A stretch of DNA of 64,000 nucleotides from Burkholderia sp. Ax-1724 (GTDB lineage: Bacteria; Pseudomonadota; Gammaproteobacteria; Burkholderiales; Burkholderiaceae): contig NZ_VWWL01000015.1 of NCBI RefSeq assembly GCF_011752995.1, positions 62,001 through 126,000 of the forward strand, in the 5' to 3' direction. The notes beneath the pieces were generated by a model. It made no database searches, was not told the DNA's origin, and saw only the letters and a program-made list of their open reading frames with translations. Made by a program: the position numbers and the translations under genes. Shown here one piece after another: positions 27,009 to 36,607 of the stretch (position 1 is the stretch's first letter; every line of letters begins with the position of its first letter).

Positions 27009-27944
27009 CTATAGCGTAGCCATGCCCCCCGCGATGATCGCGGATGCCCCATGCAAAACGGCGGTCCAGCCGTGCCGGGACCAGCGCACATCCAACGTGC
27101 GTCCCGTCTCCGCCATCGGCACGAAACGGCCGATGAGTTCGGTCAACGCTTCCCGCGGATAGCCGGCCATATCCATGATTCCGCCACCGAGAAGAATCAC
27201 AGACGGCGACATCATCGCAATGGCCGCGCCCACCGCCATCGCCTGATATCTGACGAAGCGCGACAGCTCTTTCTCCAACGAAGAATCGAACCCCGATGCC
27301 TGGAATACACCGTCAATGGACACGCCGTTACGCTCGGCAATGGCTTGCAGCGCACGCCCGGATGCATAGGCTTCGAGGCAGTCCGGTCGCACGCCCTCGG
27401 GCACAGGACCTTGCGCGCAAAACGGCATCAGACCGATTTCCAGCGCCCAGCCGCCGCCGCGAAACGGCTTGCCGTCATTCACGTAAGCCGCACCGATCCC
27501 GGTGCCGAAGAAGATGCCGAGAACATCATTTGCATCCCCAACAATGCCCGCTCGCGTCTCGCCCAGCAGGGCCAATACCGCGTCACGCTCAAGGAGAACG
27601 GTGCAGCCGACGAGCCGCGCAAGCTCGGTACCCAGCCGCCGGCCATCGAGACTCCCGATGTTCGCGGCATGCAGAACGCGATCGCCATCCCGGTCGATAA
27701 ATCCCGGCACGGCGGCGACTATCGTCTGTGGCGCGATGCCTGTCTCCGCGATCACATTCCCGACCATTCGTGCCAGTGCTTGCACAGGATCCCCCGCTCT
27801 GAGCGCATCGCTCGAAAAGAGCTTGCGATAAGCCAGCGGTTGGCCGCCACATGCGTAGCCAAACTTGACGTTCGTACCACCGATATCGATCACGAGAATG
27901 GATGCGCCGTCTGGTGTCTGCAAGCTCTTTGTGGCCTGTGTCAT
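27009..27944 (-). CDS. ROK-family sugar kinase
   Basis: The 311-residue kinase has the phosphate-binding motif DIGGTNVKFG near 19-28 and ends with an adenosine-binding VILLGGGIMDM segment. The ROK zinc cluster (normally CxCGxxGC) is degenerate here: only CLEAYASGRAL is well kept. It overlaps the hydrolase gene upstream by 4 bp and is the last gene of the leftward operon that starts at 32841. The sugar is unknown. Confidence 0.85.
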   Translation of the reverse strand: MTQATKSLQTPDGASILVIDIGGTNVKFGYACGGQPLAYRKLFSSDALRAGDPVQALARMVGNVIAETGIAPQTIVAAVPGFIDRDGDRVLHAANIGSLDGRRLGTELARLVGCTVLLERDAVLALLGETRAGIVGDANDVLGIFFGTGIGAAYVNDGKPFRGGGWALEIGLMPFCAQGPVPEGVRPDCLEAYASGRALQAIAERNGVSIDGVFQASGFDSSLEKELSRFVRYQAMAVGAAIAMMSPSVILLGGGIMDMAGYPREALTELIGRFVPMAETGRTLDVRWSRHGWTAVLHGASAIIAGGMATL

Positions 27945-28762
27945 GACGCGCTCCGCATCGGCATCAGAAACTCGCGCAACGCCCGTTCCATCCCGGCGAG
28001 GTACTCGTTGCGACTTACAGATTTCGACGTCACGATCCTCAACGTCGAACCCGGAATCAGGTCGGCCAGCGTCTGCGCCATTTCCACTGGATGCACATAA
28101 TCCTGGCCGTTGGCAACGACGAGCGTCGGCAAATCGAGCCCGCCGATATCGCTGCGTTGAACGTCCGGCCCCTGTGCGGGAATGCGACTCAACAGCGCAA
28201 TGGTCGACTCCGGATCGCTCCGCGTGAAAAAGCCGCGCATCGATGCCGCGTTATCGGTCGAGACTACTTCGATCTCTTGCAAACGCTCGCCGGCTTCGAG
28301 TCGCATCAAACCCTCGCGGGCCCCATGTTTCGCGAGAAGATCGGCCACGTCGCGATAGATCCGCAGTTGCGCGGGACCCGCCGTGTCCACCCACGCGGGC
28401 CGCGCAAGAATCAGCGCGGCCGCGCGCTCGGGGCGCGACACCGCGATGCGCAACGCCACGGCCGCGCCGAGCGATATGCCGCCGACGACCGCGCGCCCGA
28501 TGCCAAGATGATCCAGAAGGGCCACGGTATCATCGGCAAACTGTGCGATCGACAATGCCGTGACGCTCCCTAACGCGGAAAGACCGTGGCCGCGACATTC
28601 GAGCGTGATGCGGCGAATGCTGTCGATCGCGGGAAAAACCTCCGCCGGTTGCCTGCGGTCCGCGCCCAACCCGTGCTGCCACAACACCGGCAGACCCTCG
28701 CCCTCATCCACGAATGCCAGCCTGCATCCATCCGCCGTTTCAAAGTAGCGGCCAGTCATCAC
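27941..28762 (-). CDS. Alpha/beta hydrolase, 3-oxoadipate enol-lactonase-like
   Basis: This 273-residue hydrolase has the nucleophile elbow GISLG with Ser97, the oxyanion HGLG near 30-33 and a lid region. It resembles PcaD-type lactonases, which would suit opening of a sugar lactone produced by the dehydrogenases of this operon (inference). Both ends overlap neighbours by 4 bp. Confidence 0.8.
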   Translation of the reverse strand: MMTGRYFETADGCRLAFVDEGEGLPVLWQHGLGADRRQPAEVFPAIDSIRRITLECRGHGLSALGSVTALSIAQFADDTVALLDHLGIGRAVVGGISLGAAVALRIAVSRPERAAALILARPAWVDTAGPAQLRIYRDVADLLAKHGAREGLMRLEAGERLQEIEVVSTDNAASMRGFFTRSDPESTIALLSRIPAQGPDVQRSDIGGLDLPTLVVANGQDYVHPVEMAQTLADLIPGSTLRIVTSKSVSRNEYLAGMERALREFLMPMRSAS

Positions 28763-29592
28763 GCGCAGTCCTGAATGATTGACGACAGATACGATGCCAC
28801 GCCAGGCGCCTCGGACTCTTCGAAGTTGTGGCCGACCAGCGGACCATCGTAGCCAACCGCTTTCATCCGGGCGACGAATGCCGGAAGATCGACGGCGCCC
28901 TGGCCTGCGGGAACGACGGTGCCATGACGGTCTATATCCTTCGCATGCACGAGAAACAGGCTGCCCCCGAGCAGTTCCGCGGCCTCCGCAACGATCTCGT
29001 TCTGCCGGGGCTGCGCCTCGGGCGGAAGAAGATTGGCGGCGTCGAGCACAATGCCAAGACGCGTCGAACCCATCTCATCGAGTATCCTGCGCGCGAGCCT
29101 CGCATCTGCAATCACGTTGCCCGGTTCCGGCTCGATACCGAGCACGAGATCGAATGCCTCGGCAAGTGCCAGCGCAAAATCGAGTTCACCGCGAAGGGTA
29201 TGCCATGCCTCGTCAGAGCGGTTGTCGGGATGAGCGCGCCACATATTCGAGGTATCGCGCGATCCGGTGCACAAGGTCACCAGCGAGACGCCCATCTCGC
29301 GCGCTGCCCGCATCACGTTTTCGAACCCGGCTCTGTCGCGTTGTCGTTGTGCCGGGTCTGGATGCGCCATGTTGTAGGTACCCGATAACGCGCACAACGT
29401 CAGGCCCGCTTCCCTGGCGCTTTGGGCAATACGTTCCCCCATGCCGGACGGAAACACGTCGGGCAATGCCGCAAGTCCCGCACATGAAAGGTTGAACTGC
29501 ACGGCGGAGAACCCGTCGGCGCGTATCCGCACGAACAGATCGCCAGGGTATTTCGCGGCGTACGTCCGGGCAAAAACGCCTGGCGTCATCAC
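28759..29592 (-). CDS. Sugar phosphate isomerase/epimerase (AP-endonuclease-2 TIM barrel)
   Basis: This 277-residue xylose-isomerase-like TIM-barrel protein has likely metal ligands in LGIEPEPGN, IVLDAANL, FLVHAKDID and the final GHNFEES segment. The family isomerises or epimerises sugars and inositols. It is coupled to the neighbouring genes by 4-bp overlaps. Confidence 0.85.
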   Translation of the reverse strand: MMTPGVFARTYAAKYPGDLFVRIRADGFSAVQFNLSCAGLAALPDVFPSGMGERIAQSAREAGLTLCALSGTYNMAHPDPAQRQRDRAGFENVMRAAREMGVSLVTLCTGSRDTSNMWRAHPDNRSDEAWHTLRGELDFALALAEAFDLVLGIEPEPGNVIADARLARRILDEMGSTRLGIVLDAANLLPPEAQPRQNEIVAEAAELLGGSLFLVHAKDIDRHGTVVPAGQGAVDLPAFVARMKAVGYDGPLVGHNFEESEAPGVASYLSSIIQDCA

Positions 29593-30674
29593 AACGCACC
29601 CCCGACTTCATCGAGGGCGACCGGCGCGCCGCTACGCACCGATTGCGCAATCGCGACCATTGCCCGGATCGACGCAACACCATCGTCGATATCGGCGCCT
29701 CGTGCCGCGACGCCATTCAGCACCGTATCCGCGAACCCTTCGATCTGGCGTCGATAGAAATGCCCATCGGCTCCCAGCACGCGCGTCGTCGTCTCATTAC
29801 GCTCGTGAAAAATCTCGACGTCGCTCGCCTTGTAGTACCAGGGGTTATAGATTTTCGCGGTCGCGCTACCGTGCTCGCCGTAGATCTGAAACCCTTCGTG
29901 CCAGTCCATGCGAACCGCGATGGTCAAATCCAGATGCCCCAGCGTGCCGTTTTCGAAATCGACGTCCACGAACCAGCAATAAGCGCCGAATTTCTCTCGC
30001 AGCCTCGCATCGACCGCGCGAATCGGGCCGCCGAGATAGCGCGCGAGATCGACGAGATGGCTACCGTGCGCCAGCATGAAATACCGTTGCCTGTCGGCTT
30101 TGGGGTCGCCTTGCGGACGCAGCACGCGCGTGCCTTGGCGTGGCATGGGTTGAATCGCGTCCGTGTTGGTATAGCGATGCGTCGAATCGCAGTACCAGGC
30201 CTTGAGCGCCAGCATCTCGCCCATTTCATCCTGCACGAATGCCTTCGCCGATTCGATGCCGGGATCGAAGCGTAGCATGTGGCCGATTTGCAGAACCTTG
30301 CCCGAACGTCGAACTTCCAGAGCGAGCTGCTCGACCTCCTCGACCGAAACGCCGATGGGTTTCTCGCACAGCACGTGCTTGCCCGCAGCAAGTGCCTTCA
30401 GTGACGCGGGTACGTGGAACGCATCGGACGTACCGATCACGACGGCGTCCACCTCCGGGTCCGCGAGCATCTCGTCATAGTCGAGATAGATCTTCTGCGC
30501 GTCGTAGAACTGGCCGAAATGTCGCGCGAGACCTTCGTCGACATCGCACACCGCAAACAACGTGGCGTTGCGCGCTTTCTGCACGGACTCGAAGTGTGCA
30601 AACTGCGAAATCGGTCCACAGCCCAATATGCCGATACGCAATTGCCTTTCATCCTTTCTCACAGCGTTCTCCAT
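29589..30674 (-). CDS. Gfo/Idh/MocA-family oxidoreductase
   Basis: The protein has a Rossmann NAD(P) domain (RIGILGCGPISQFAHF at the start), the conserved CEKPIGVSVEE segment and a C-terminal sheet domain. The start at 30674 (MENAVRKDERQ) gives 361 residues. A longer frame to 30770 lacks family similarity, and GGGA precedes the chosen ATG. These enzymes oxidise ring hydroxyls of sugars or inositols. It is coupled to the isomerase by a 4-bp overlap. Confidence 0.88.
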   Translation of the reverse strand: MENAVRKDERQLRIGILGCGPISQFAHFESVQKARNATLFAVCDVDEGLARHFGQFYDAQKIYLDYDEMLADPEVDAVVIGTSDAFHVPASLKALAAGKHVLCEKPIGVSVEEVEQLALEVRRSGKVLQIGHMLRFDPGIESAKAFVQDEMGEMLALKAWYCDSTHRYTNTDAIQPMPRQGTRVLRPQGDPKADRQRYFMLAHGSHLVDLARYLGGPIRAVDARLREKFGAYCWFVDVDFENGTLGHLDLTIAVRMDWHEGFQIYGEHGSATAKIYNPWYYKASDVEIFHERNETTTRVLGADGHFYRRQIEGFADTVLNGVAARGADIDDGVASIRAMVAIAQSVRSGAPVALDEVGGAL

Positions 30675-30771
30675 CGGTGTCCCGCACCGAATAAACAGTA
30701 ATCCTGAACTTAATGAATCAGGCACATCGATGCAGGCGGACGCCGTTCTCACGGCCTCCGTGGGCCCCACA

Positions 30772-31545
30772 TCACACGGCGGTCCAGCCGCCGTCGATCT
30801 TTAGCGTGGCGCCGGTCATCATCGCAGCCGCATTCGAGGCGAGAAACACGACCGGTTCCGCCACGTTCTCCGGTTCGCCGATCTGGCGCAGCGGAATTCG
30901 CGCAAGCAGTGAATTGCGCGTGGCTTCGTTCTCGAGCCAGCCTTTGGTGCTGTCCGTCCGGATGAACGTGGGAGCAACGGCGTTGACGCGGATGTGATGC
31001 TGCGCCCATTCGACGGCGAGACATTGCGTCATATGAATCATCGCGGCTTTCGTCATGCAGTAGATCGACTCGCCATCGAGAGCGACGAACCCGGCCTGCG
31101 ATGCAATGTTGATGATCGACCCGCGACCGCGCGTTGCCATCTTGCGCGCGGCGGCCTGAGAGGCGAAAAAAGCCCCCTTGACGTTCAGATCGAACATCGC
31201 GTCATAGTCGCCGGTCTTGACCTCCATGGCGGGCGCCGGGCGGCTGTGACCTGCGTTATTGACCAGCACGGACAGCGGACCCAGTTCCGTCTCTACCATC
31301 GACACGGCCTGCTCGATCGACTCGATCGACATCATGTCCATCTGCACTGCGACCGCGTTGATGCCGGCATCGCGCAATGCTTGCGCCTCGTCGGCGCCGG
31401 CCCGCATGTCGCGGCAGCCGAGCGCCACGGCTGCGCCCGCTTCGCCAAGGGCCTTCGCGCACGCGCGGCCGATTCCTCGTGTCGCGCCCGTGACAAGAGC
31501 AATTTCCCCCTTCAATGCAAAGGGGTTCACCGAATTCTCCTGCAC
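30772..31545 (-). CDS. Short-chain dehydrogenase/reductase
   Basis: This 257-residue classical SDR has the cofactor motif TGATRGIG near 19-26, NNAGHS, the catalytic Ser-Tyr-Lys set (YCMTK) and a C-terminal GATLKIDGGW. A GTG at 31545 follows AAGGAGAGGAACA and is the most likely start; the longer frame from 31578 is unsupported. It lies in the middle of the sugar operon. Confidence 0.88.
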   Translation of the reverse strand: MQENSVNPFALKGEIALVTGATRGIGRACAKALGEAGAAVALGCRDMRAGADEAQALRDAGINAVAVQMDMMSIESIEQAVSMVETELGPLSVLVNNAGHSRPAPAMEVKTGDYDAMFDLNVKGAFFASQAAARKMATRGRGSIINIASQAGFVALDGESIYCMTKAAMIHMTQCLAVEWAQHHIRVNAVAPTFIRTDSTKGWLENEATRNSLLARIPLRQIGEPENVAEPVVFLASNAAAMMTGATLKIDGGWTAV

Positions 31546-31590
31546 TGTTCCTCTCCTTGATAAAACGACCGGATGCATTCCACGCTTTGG

Positions 31591-32373
31591 CTATACGCTC
31601 AGCACGGTTTCGAGCCAGCCACGCAGTCCCGGCGTGCAGGCAACGACCTGATTGCCCCGCGTGAGACATTCTTTCGTGAGGAAGTCATTGACCCATCCGC
31701 CCGCTTCTTCGACGAGCAGGACGGCCGCCGCCGCATCCCATGAGTTGATATGCAGTTCGCAGTAGGCATCCTGCCGCCCCATGGCCACATAGGCGATACC
31801 GAGCGCGCCGGAGCCGCGCCGCTTTACGCCCGCGCCCAATGAATGCAGCGTCTCCAGAACTTTGGCATAAGGCTCGAACGGAACGCGCGACGACCACCCG
31901 AGTTCGACGACGGACTGACGTATGTCCGCAATCGCGCTGACCTTGATGGGCTGCCCATTCATGGTGGCGCCGTGCCCTTTGCGCGCGGCAAACAACTCGT
32001 CGAGCATCGGGTCGTACAGCACGCCGATCTCCGTCTTGCCATGCTGGACAAATGCAATCGACACGCAGAAATAAGGCACGCCGCGCGCGAAATCGGCCGT
32101 TCCGTCGATCGGGTCGACGATCCACACGCGATCGCCGACTTCGCCGCCACTCTCTTCGCCGAAAAAGCCGTCGTCGGGAAACGAGGCGGCCAGTCGCGCA
32201 GCAATCAGTCGCTCGACTTCTCCATCCGTTTCAGTCAGATAGTCCTGAGGACCTTTGAACTTGAAACTCAATGCATCGTCGCGCGCAAGGAAACGCCTGC
32301 GGATCAGCTGCCCCGCCTCTCTGGCAATCGCACACGCGGCCAGAAACCGCAAATTCATCAACGCATCAGTCAT
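31591..32373 (-). CDS. Inositol monophosphatase family protein
   Basis: This 260-residue Mg-dependent phosphatase has metal-site motifs EES at about 73-75, D87-P-I-D90-G-T and the C-terminal WDAAAAVLLVEEAGG. GGAGG lies upstream of the ATG. In this operon it may dephosphorylate a polyol or sugar phosphate, and together with the isomerase and Gfo/Idh enzymes it suggests inositol-like or cyclic polyol substrates (inference). Confidence 0.9.
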   Translation of the reverse strand: MTDALMNLRFLAACAIAREAGQLIRRRFLARDDALSFKFKGPQDYLTETDGEVERLIAARLAASFPDDGFFGEESGGEVGDRVWIVDPIDGTADFARGVPYFCVSIAFVQHGKTEIGVLYDPMLDELFAARKGHGATMNGQPIKVSAIADIRQSVVELGWSSRVPFEPYAKVLETLHSLGAGVKRRGSGALGIAYVAMGRQDAYCELHINSWDAAAAVLLVEEAGGWVNDFLTKECLTRGNQVVACTPGLRGWLETVLSV

Positions 32374-32415
32374 GAAGTCCTCCGTTTAACCGGCATGCTG
32401 CCCCCTGTTTGCCGC

Positions 32416-32841
32416 TCACAGCGGCAAGGTGCCTTTGCGCAACAGCATATTCCCGTACACGCGCGCCTCGCCAGTCACGACGATGGCTACCGCTTTCGCG
32501 GCCCGCACCTTGAACTCGGCCGCCGGCAACGAATCGACCCCGAGATGCGGCGCGTGGGTGTTCGCAATCGAAATGAAATCGCTCATGACCGGCAGGATTT
32601 CGGCCGGCTGGTTGCGTACCTCCATGCGGGTGATCGTCTGTGCGCCTTTGTCGAGCGGCAAAACCGAAAGAATGGCGTCGAGTACACGCGGACCGTCGGC
32701 GCCGTCCTGCCGAATGATTTGCGGACCGGCGCTCAACACCGGGTAGTTGCGATCGACGATCGCAATATCCTCGCCGTGCCCCATGGCACGCAGCACCGCA
32801 AGCAGTTCCGGGCCGAGAAGCGGGTCGATATTCCTGAGCAT
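32416..32841 (-). CDS. RbsD/FucU-family sugar mutarotase/pyranase
   Basis: This 141-residue protein fits RbsD/FucU length and pattern, with the catalytic His in MGHGEDIAIVDRNYP near 20-34 and a C-terminal YGN(M)LLRKG. It interconverts sugar anomers. The start at 32841 (MLRNIDP) is preferred over a longer frame. It is the first gene of the leftward operon, directly after the operator region shared with the ROK regulator. Confidence 0.88.
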   Translation of the reverse strand: MLRNIDPLLGPELLAVLRAMGHGEDIAIVDRNYPVLSAGPQIIRQDGADGPRVLDAILSVLPLDKGAQTITRMEVRNQPAEILPVMSDFISIANTHAPHLGVDSLPAAEFKVRAAKAVAIVVTGEARVYGNMLLRKGTLPL

Positions 32842-32915
32842 GTTGTTTCCTGTCAAACGTTGAGATGGACGAAATACGTCGGCGGCAGCCACGCATCGGC
32901 AGCGAGATTGCACTC

Positions 32916-32940
32916 TATTTGTTTGTATTTTAAACAAATA
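32916..32940. promoter_or_regulatory. Palindromic operator in divergent promoter region
   Basis: TATTTGTTT, seven bases, AAACAAATA: a perfect 9-bp inverted repeat, AT-rich like Mlc/NagC operators of ROK repressors. It lies between the sugar operon and the ROK regulator gene. Confidence 0.65.
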
Positions 32941-33046
32941 TAAAAATCGATGTATTCGGGGTTAACGCGCTTATTTTTGTCATATACATACATTTGAAAT
33001 GCGATAAGGATGCGTTTAGAATGCAAAAAATAGCTAGGATCGCACG

Positions 33047-34576
33047 ATGCAGCCTCCCCAATCACTCCGCTTAGCCATTACCGGGATCGAAGCCGGCAAC
33101 AAGGCCGCCAGGCTGCGCAGCGTCCTGCCCGACATCGAGCAGCGCCTGAGCGCCGGCGCGCGCATTTCAGACGTCGTGAAGGTGCTGAACGAAAATGGGC
33201 TCGCCATCACCACCGCGACGTTGAAGAGCTACCTGTACAGGTTTCGCAAAGCCGCGCGGGAGAAGCAGTTCGATCCCCACTCGGCACGGCCGGCGGCCGT
33301 GCCCGGAGACTGGACCACCCCTGCCCCGCCTTCGCGCGTGGACAGCCCAACGCCCGAGGCGGCGCCACAGGAAACCGCCTCGACAACCCCCATGCTGCTG
33401 CGCCATATCAATACGGCGCGATGTCTGCGGCAGCTTGAGCGCGGTGTCACGCTGAGTCGTGCGGATCTTTCGCGAGAGTTGGGGCTGACGCGTGCAACGA
33501 TTGGACACGCCGTCAAGGAGTTGATCGACTCGGGGCTGGTTGTCGAAACGTCCGACCGCGTGGAGGGCGGCCGGCCTGGCCGGCCAGGATCAGGGATACG
33601 TCTGAATCCGCAGGGCGCCTACGCCATCGGAATCGATATATCCAGCCTCAACCTGACGGCGGTGATGGTCGATCTGGAAATGCGCATCGCGCATCGGCTC
33701 AGCGATTCCATCGAGGCTCATGCGGACAACGTCGAACGCGTGGTCGAGCAGATCGCGAACCTGTCCGCACGTCTTCTGCAGGAGAGCGGCGTCGAGCCGA
33801 GCCGCGTTCAGGGCCTGTGCGTTTCGGTGCCGGGACTCGTCGATCGCGGCGGTCGCGTGGTCATCGCACCGTTCCTGCGCTGGCGCGATGTGCCGTTGAA
33901 ACAGATACTGTCCGCACGCAACGATCTGGCGTGGCCCATCACGGTTTGCAACGACGCCGTCGCCTTTGCGAACGCCGAACGCACGATGGCTCGCGAGCAG
34001 GATGCGCAAAACATGCTGCTGATTCTGCTGACCGAAGGTCTCGGTGGCGCGATCGTTCAGCAGGGACGCATCCTCGAAGGTGCGCGCGGCTACGCGGGCG
34101 AACTGGGGCATATGGTGATGGGGGCGACTCCGGGCGCGATCGCGTCGCACACGTTCGAACTGCTCGCGGGCTATGAACGTTTCCGCGCGTTCCTGCCGAA
34201 AGATCAGAGTTTCGAGCGCGGTCTCGAATGGCTGGCACGCACGGACCATACCGGCCGCACACCTGCACTCGAAGAAACATTCGATGAATGGGCGAACGTC
34301 CTGACAACGGGCATCCTGAATCTTGTCTATGTGCTGGACCCCGGAAAGATCGTCCTTGGTGGACCGTTGAGCATATTGTTCCCTCGCGTCGAACAGAGGG
34401 TGAAACGGGCGCTGGCGAGCAACCTCATGCACGGCTTCACGGCGCCGCCGATCTACATCACACGGCTCGGCGTGGACGGAGCCGCTATCGGCGCCGCTTC
34501 CGTCGTCAGGAACCAGCTATTTGCGTTGCCGAGCCTGAATGGTTCCGGTGCGGGTAGTGATCTTCGAGCCTTTTAG
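33047..34576 (+). CDS. ROK-family transcriptional regulator with extra N-terminal domain
   Basis: This 509-residue protein is about 100 residues longer than NagC/Mlc. Residues about 20-75 form a separate small helical domain (ISDVVKVLNENG..., TLKSYLYRFRKAAR) of the type seen in plasmid/KfrA-like DNA-binding proteins. A Pro-rich linker follows, then the winged helix (about 120-180, SRADLSRELGLTRATIGHAV) and the ROK sugar-binding domain. The ROK zinc cysteines are missing. It is divergent from the sugar operon, with a palindrome in between. The fusion is unusual; a role in dimerisation or additional DNA contact is inference. Confidence 0.85.
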   Translation: MQPPQSLRLAITGIEAGNKAARLRSVLPDIEQRLSAGARISDVVKVLNENGLAITTATLKSYLYRFRKAAREKQFDPHSARPAAVPGDWTTPAPPSRVDSPTPEAAPQETASTTPMLLRHINTARCLRQLERGVTLSRADLSRELGLTRATIGHAVKELIDSGLVVETSDRVEGGRPGRPGSGIRLNPQGAYAIGIDISSLNLTAVMVDLEMRIAHRLSDSIEAHADNVERVVEQIANLSARLLQESGVEPSRVQGLCVSVPGLVDRGGRVVIAPFLRWRDVPLKQILSARNDLAWPITVCNDAVAFANAERTMAREQDAQNMLLILLTEGLGGAIVQQGRILEGARGYAGELGHMVMGATPGAIASHTFELLAGYERFRAFLPKDQSFERGLEWLARTDHTGRTPALEETFDEWANVLTTGILNLVYVLDPGKIVLGGPLSILFPRVEQRVKRALASNLMHGFTAPPIYITRLGVDGAAIGAASVVRNQLFALPSLNGSGAGSDLRAF

Positions 34577-34888
34577 CTTTGTCCTTGATCTTTGGGCCGC
34601 TTCGAAGACGTCCACCGCCGCACACACCGTACGCATTGCCGCTGCCCCGTCTTTCCCCTTGACTGCCGCTGTGGTTGATCGCTGACGCAGCTTCGCATCA
34701 CAGCTATTTGCTTCGTCATTGCGCCCCCCTGCTCTCCGTTGAACTGGTAAGAATGGGGCACGCTGCCAGTCACCCATGCCGTCTCCAGAGCAGACATTCA
34801 ACCATCCTGAGTAAAATCACGAAACCCGGTTATCGGCAACCACGCAAGCGCCCCGCCGTACACTTCTTTTGATTATCTGATCGCATCC
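34577..34888. other. Intergenic stretch, no supported gene
   Basis: Minus-strand open frames (about 34573-34801) overlap each other but show no recognised family. One reads VTGSVPHSYQFNGEQGGAMT, which might be debris of a mobile element. I see no tRNA or clear terminator. Confidence 0.35.
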
Positions 34889-35398
34889 ATGAACACTGCT
34901 CAACACCCACTCCCCGCCGTCATGCAAAGCACTCCTCCCGAATATATTTTTATGGGGGTTCGCATGAGAGTGCTTCTCTCGTCGGCACAAACCGGCGGCC
35001 AGTTTTCGATGATCGAAGGCATCATGCCGCCGGGTGGCGACGGCGGCTTGCATATTCATCATCGCGAAGACGAGTCGATGTTCATCATCGAAGGTGAAAT
35101 GGAAGTCACGATCGGAGACAAAGTCGAAATACTGAGCGCCGGCTCCTCCTACTTCGCGCCGCGCGGCGTGCCGCAACGGCTGCGCAACCTCGGCGAAAAG
35201 CCCGTGCGCTGCATCGTGACCACCACGCCCGGCGGTTTCGACGAATTCATTGCTCAAGCGGGTATCCCTCTGGACGGCGCGGCCGGCGCCGGCGCCGCGG
35301 AAATCCCGGCGCAACCGCCCACGCCGGAACAGATGGCGGGCTTGCTGCGTCTCGCCGAATCGTTTGGGATCGAGATTCTGCTGCCGCCCGGCGCCTGA
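34889..35398 (+). CDS. Cupin-domain protein (quercetinase-like)
   Basis: This 169-residue single-cupin protein has motif 1 GGLHIHHREDESMFIIEGE, with the His, His, Glu metal ligands, and motif 2 further on (YFAPRGVPQRLRN). A C-terminal helical tail follows. It is likely a small dioxygenase, isomerase or ligand-binding protein of unknown substrate. It converges on the SorC gene. Confidence 0.85.
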   Translation: MNTAQHPLPAVMQSTPPEYIFMGVRMRVLLSSAQTGGQFSMIEGIMPPGGDGGLHIHHREDESMFIIEGEMEVTIGDKVEILSAGSSYFAPRGVPQRLRNLGEKPVRCIVTTTPGGFDEFIAQAGIPLDGAAGAGAAEIPAQPPTPEQMAGLLRLAESFGIEILLPPGA

Positions 35399-35409
35399 TT
35401 TCCACAGGC

Positions 35410-35436
35410 TCGAACGGCCCTCAAAAGGCCGTTCGA
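35410..35436. terminator. Bidirectional terminator hairpin
   Basis: TCGAACGGCC, a 7-base A-rich loop, then GGCCGTTCGA: a perfect 10-bp stem between the converging cupin and SorC genes. Confidence 0.7.
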
Positions 35437-35476
35437 AGACGATGCGGCACAGGGCACATCGCGCCGGGTGCCGCCG

Positions 35477-36442
35477 TCATAGCAACGCGACCGCGGTTGC
35501 CTCGTCGGTAATCAGCACATGGACGAGCCCGGCCCGGATCGCCCCGCGAATGATCGACACCTTCTGCAATCCGCCCGCAGCCAGGATCAGCTCGGGAATC
35601 GCTCGCAGGTCCTCCAGAGCAGGGTTGATCGTGCGCGCGGCCAGCGGATGATCGACCAGTCGTCCGTCGGCGTCGAGATAATGCCCGCAGATGTCGCCGG
35701 CCGCGCCGGCATCGCGTAGCGACTGGCAGGCCGCTTCCGAAATCACGCCATATTCGAGCATCTTCGACTGCGGCGAGAGATCGGTCGCGCTCAGCAACGC
35801 CATGTCGACGTGCCTCGCCATCTCCAGCACGCTGCGAACGGGCTCGCTGCGAACGAGCGCGTCGCGCAGTTCGGCCGTCTCCGCATGCAGCGGCGCCGTC
35901 ATGTAGTAGCAGGTTGCGTCCAGCATCCGCGCGAACAAAGCCGCGTTGTCGTAGGGATTGATGCGCGTGCTGCGCGCAAGGCCGCCGCACATCAACACCA
36001 CGGTATTGTCCATCTGCTGCCGCCGTATGACGTTCTGCGCGGCGGCGTTGATCGTGCCGCCCCAACTGATGCCTAGCGTGGCGCCCTGCCCGAGTTGGCT
36101 GGAGACGTACTGGCCCGCCGCCGCGCCGACCACCGGACGCAAGTCGTCGGCATCTTCGGGCGTCGGCACCACGATCGCGCGGCGCAGATCGTAAGCCTCG
36201 GTCAGCCGCACTTCCAGCTCGACATAAGCACCCACCGGGCTATTGATCGTGATCTGCACGAAGCCGCTGGCGCGCGCCTCGTTGAGCACGCGATTCACGC
36301 GCTTGCGCGTGAGACCCATGCGCAACGCAATCGCCTCCTGGGTTTGCCCCTCCTTGAAATACGCCCAGCAAATGCGCGCCATCACCTGCGCGTCGATCGA
36401 TTGCCCCTCGTCTGCGGAAGGGGCGTTCCTGTGGCGTTCCAT
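35477..36442 (-). CDS. SorC/DeoR-type sugar-binding transcriptional regulator
   Basis: This 321-residue regulator has an N-terminal HTH (EAIALRMGLTRKRVNRVLNEA, about 33-53) and a SorC effector domain (GISWGGTINA, LMCGGLARS, ELILAAGG). It is divergent from the transporter and phosphonoacetate hydrolase operon and is its likely controller. Direct repeats of CACAAA lie in the shared promoter region. Confidence 0.9.
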   Translation of the reverse strand: MERHRNAPSADEGQSIDAQVMARICWAYFKEGQTQEAIALRMGLTRKRVNRVLNEARASGFVQITINSPVGAYVELEVRLTEAYDLRRAIVVPTPEDADDLRPVVGAAAGQYVSSQLGQGATLGISWGGTINAAAQNVIRRQQMDNTVVLMCGGLARSTRINPYDNAALFARMLDATCYYMTAPLHAETAELRDALVRSEPVRSVLEMARHVDMALLSATDLSPQSKMLEYGVISEAACQSLRDAGAAGDICGHYLDADGRLVDHPLAARTINPALEDLRAIPELILAAGGLQKVSIIRGAIRAGLVHVLITDEATAVALL

Positions 36443-36527
36443 GCGCGATTTTCTCCGTTGTCCTTGCAGGCTCGCCGTGACGCGGCAAGCCGGCGGTGTG
36501 CAACGGTATCACCTTCCGGCGCATGAG

Positions 36528-36573
36528 CACAAATGGGTTTTCGCAGTCACAAAAGGGTAACGTTACAAATGTA
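36528..36573. promoter_or_regulatory. Repeated CACAAA half-sites and GTAACGTTAC palindrome
   Basis: CACAAATGGG (36528), CACAAAAGGG (36548) and TACAAATGTA (36564) repeat at 16-20 bp spacing around a perfect 10-bp palindrome (36557-36566), between the SorC gene and the ABC operon. They are a likely SorC operator. Confidence 0.5.
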
Positions 36574-36607
36574 CCTTAGCGAACTCAAATGAGCTTCGGG
36601 TATTCGG

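Noticed and set aside
34573-34801. Small minus-strand gene after the ROK regulator
   Set aside because: Two overlapping frames are possible, no family is recognised and there is no reliable start; left as unexplained intergenic DNA.
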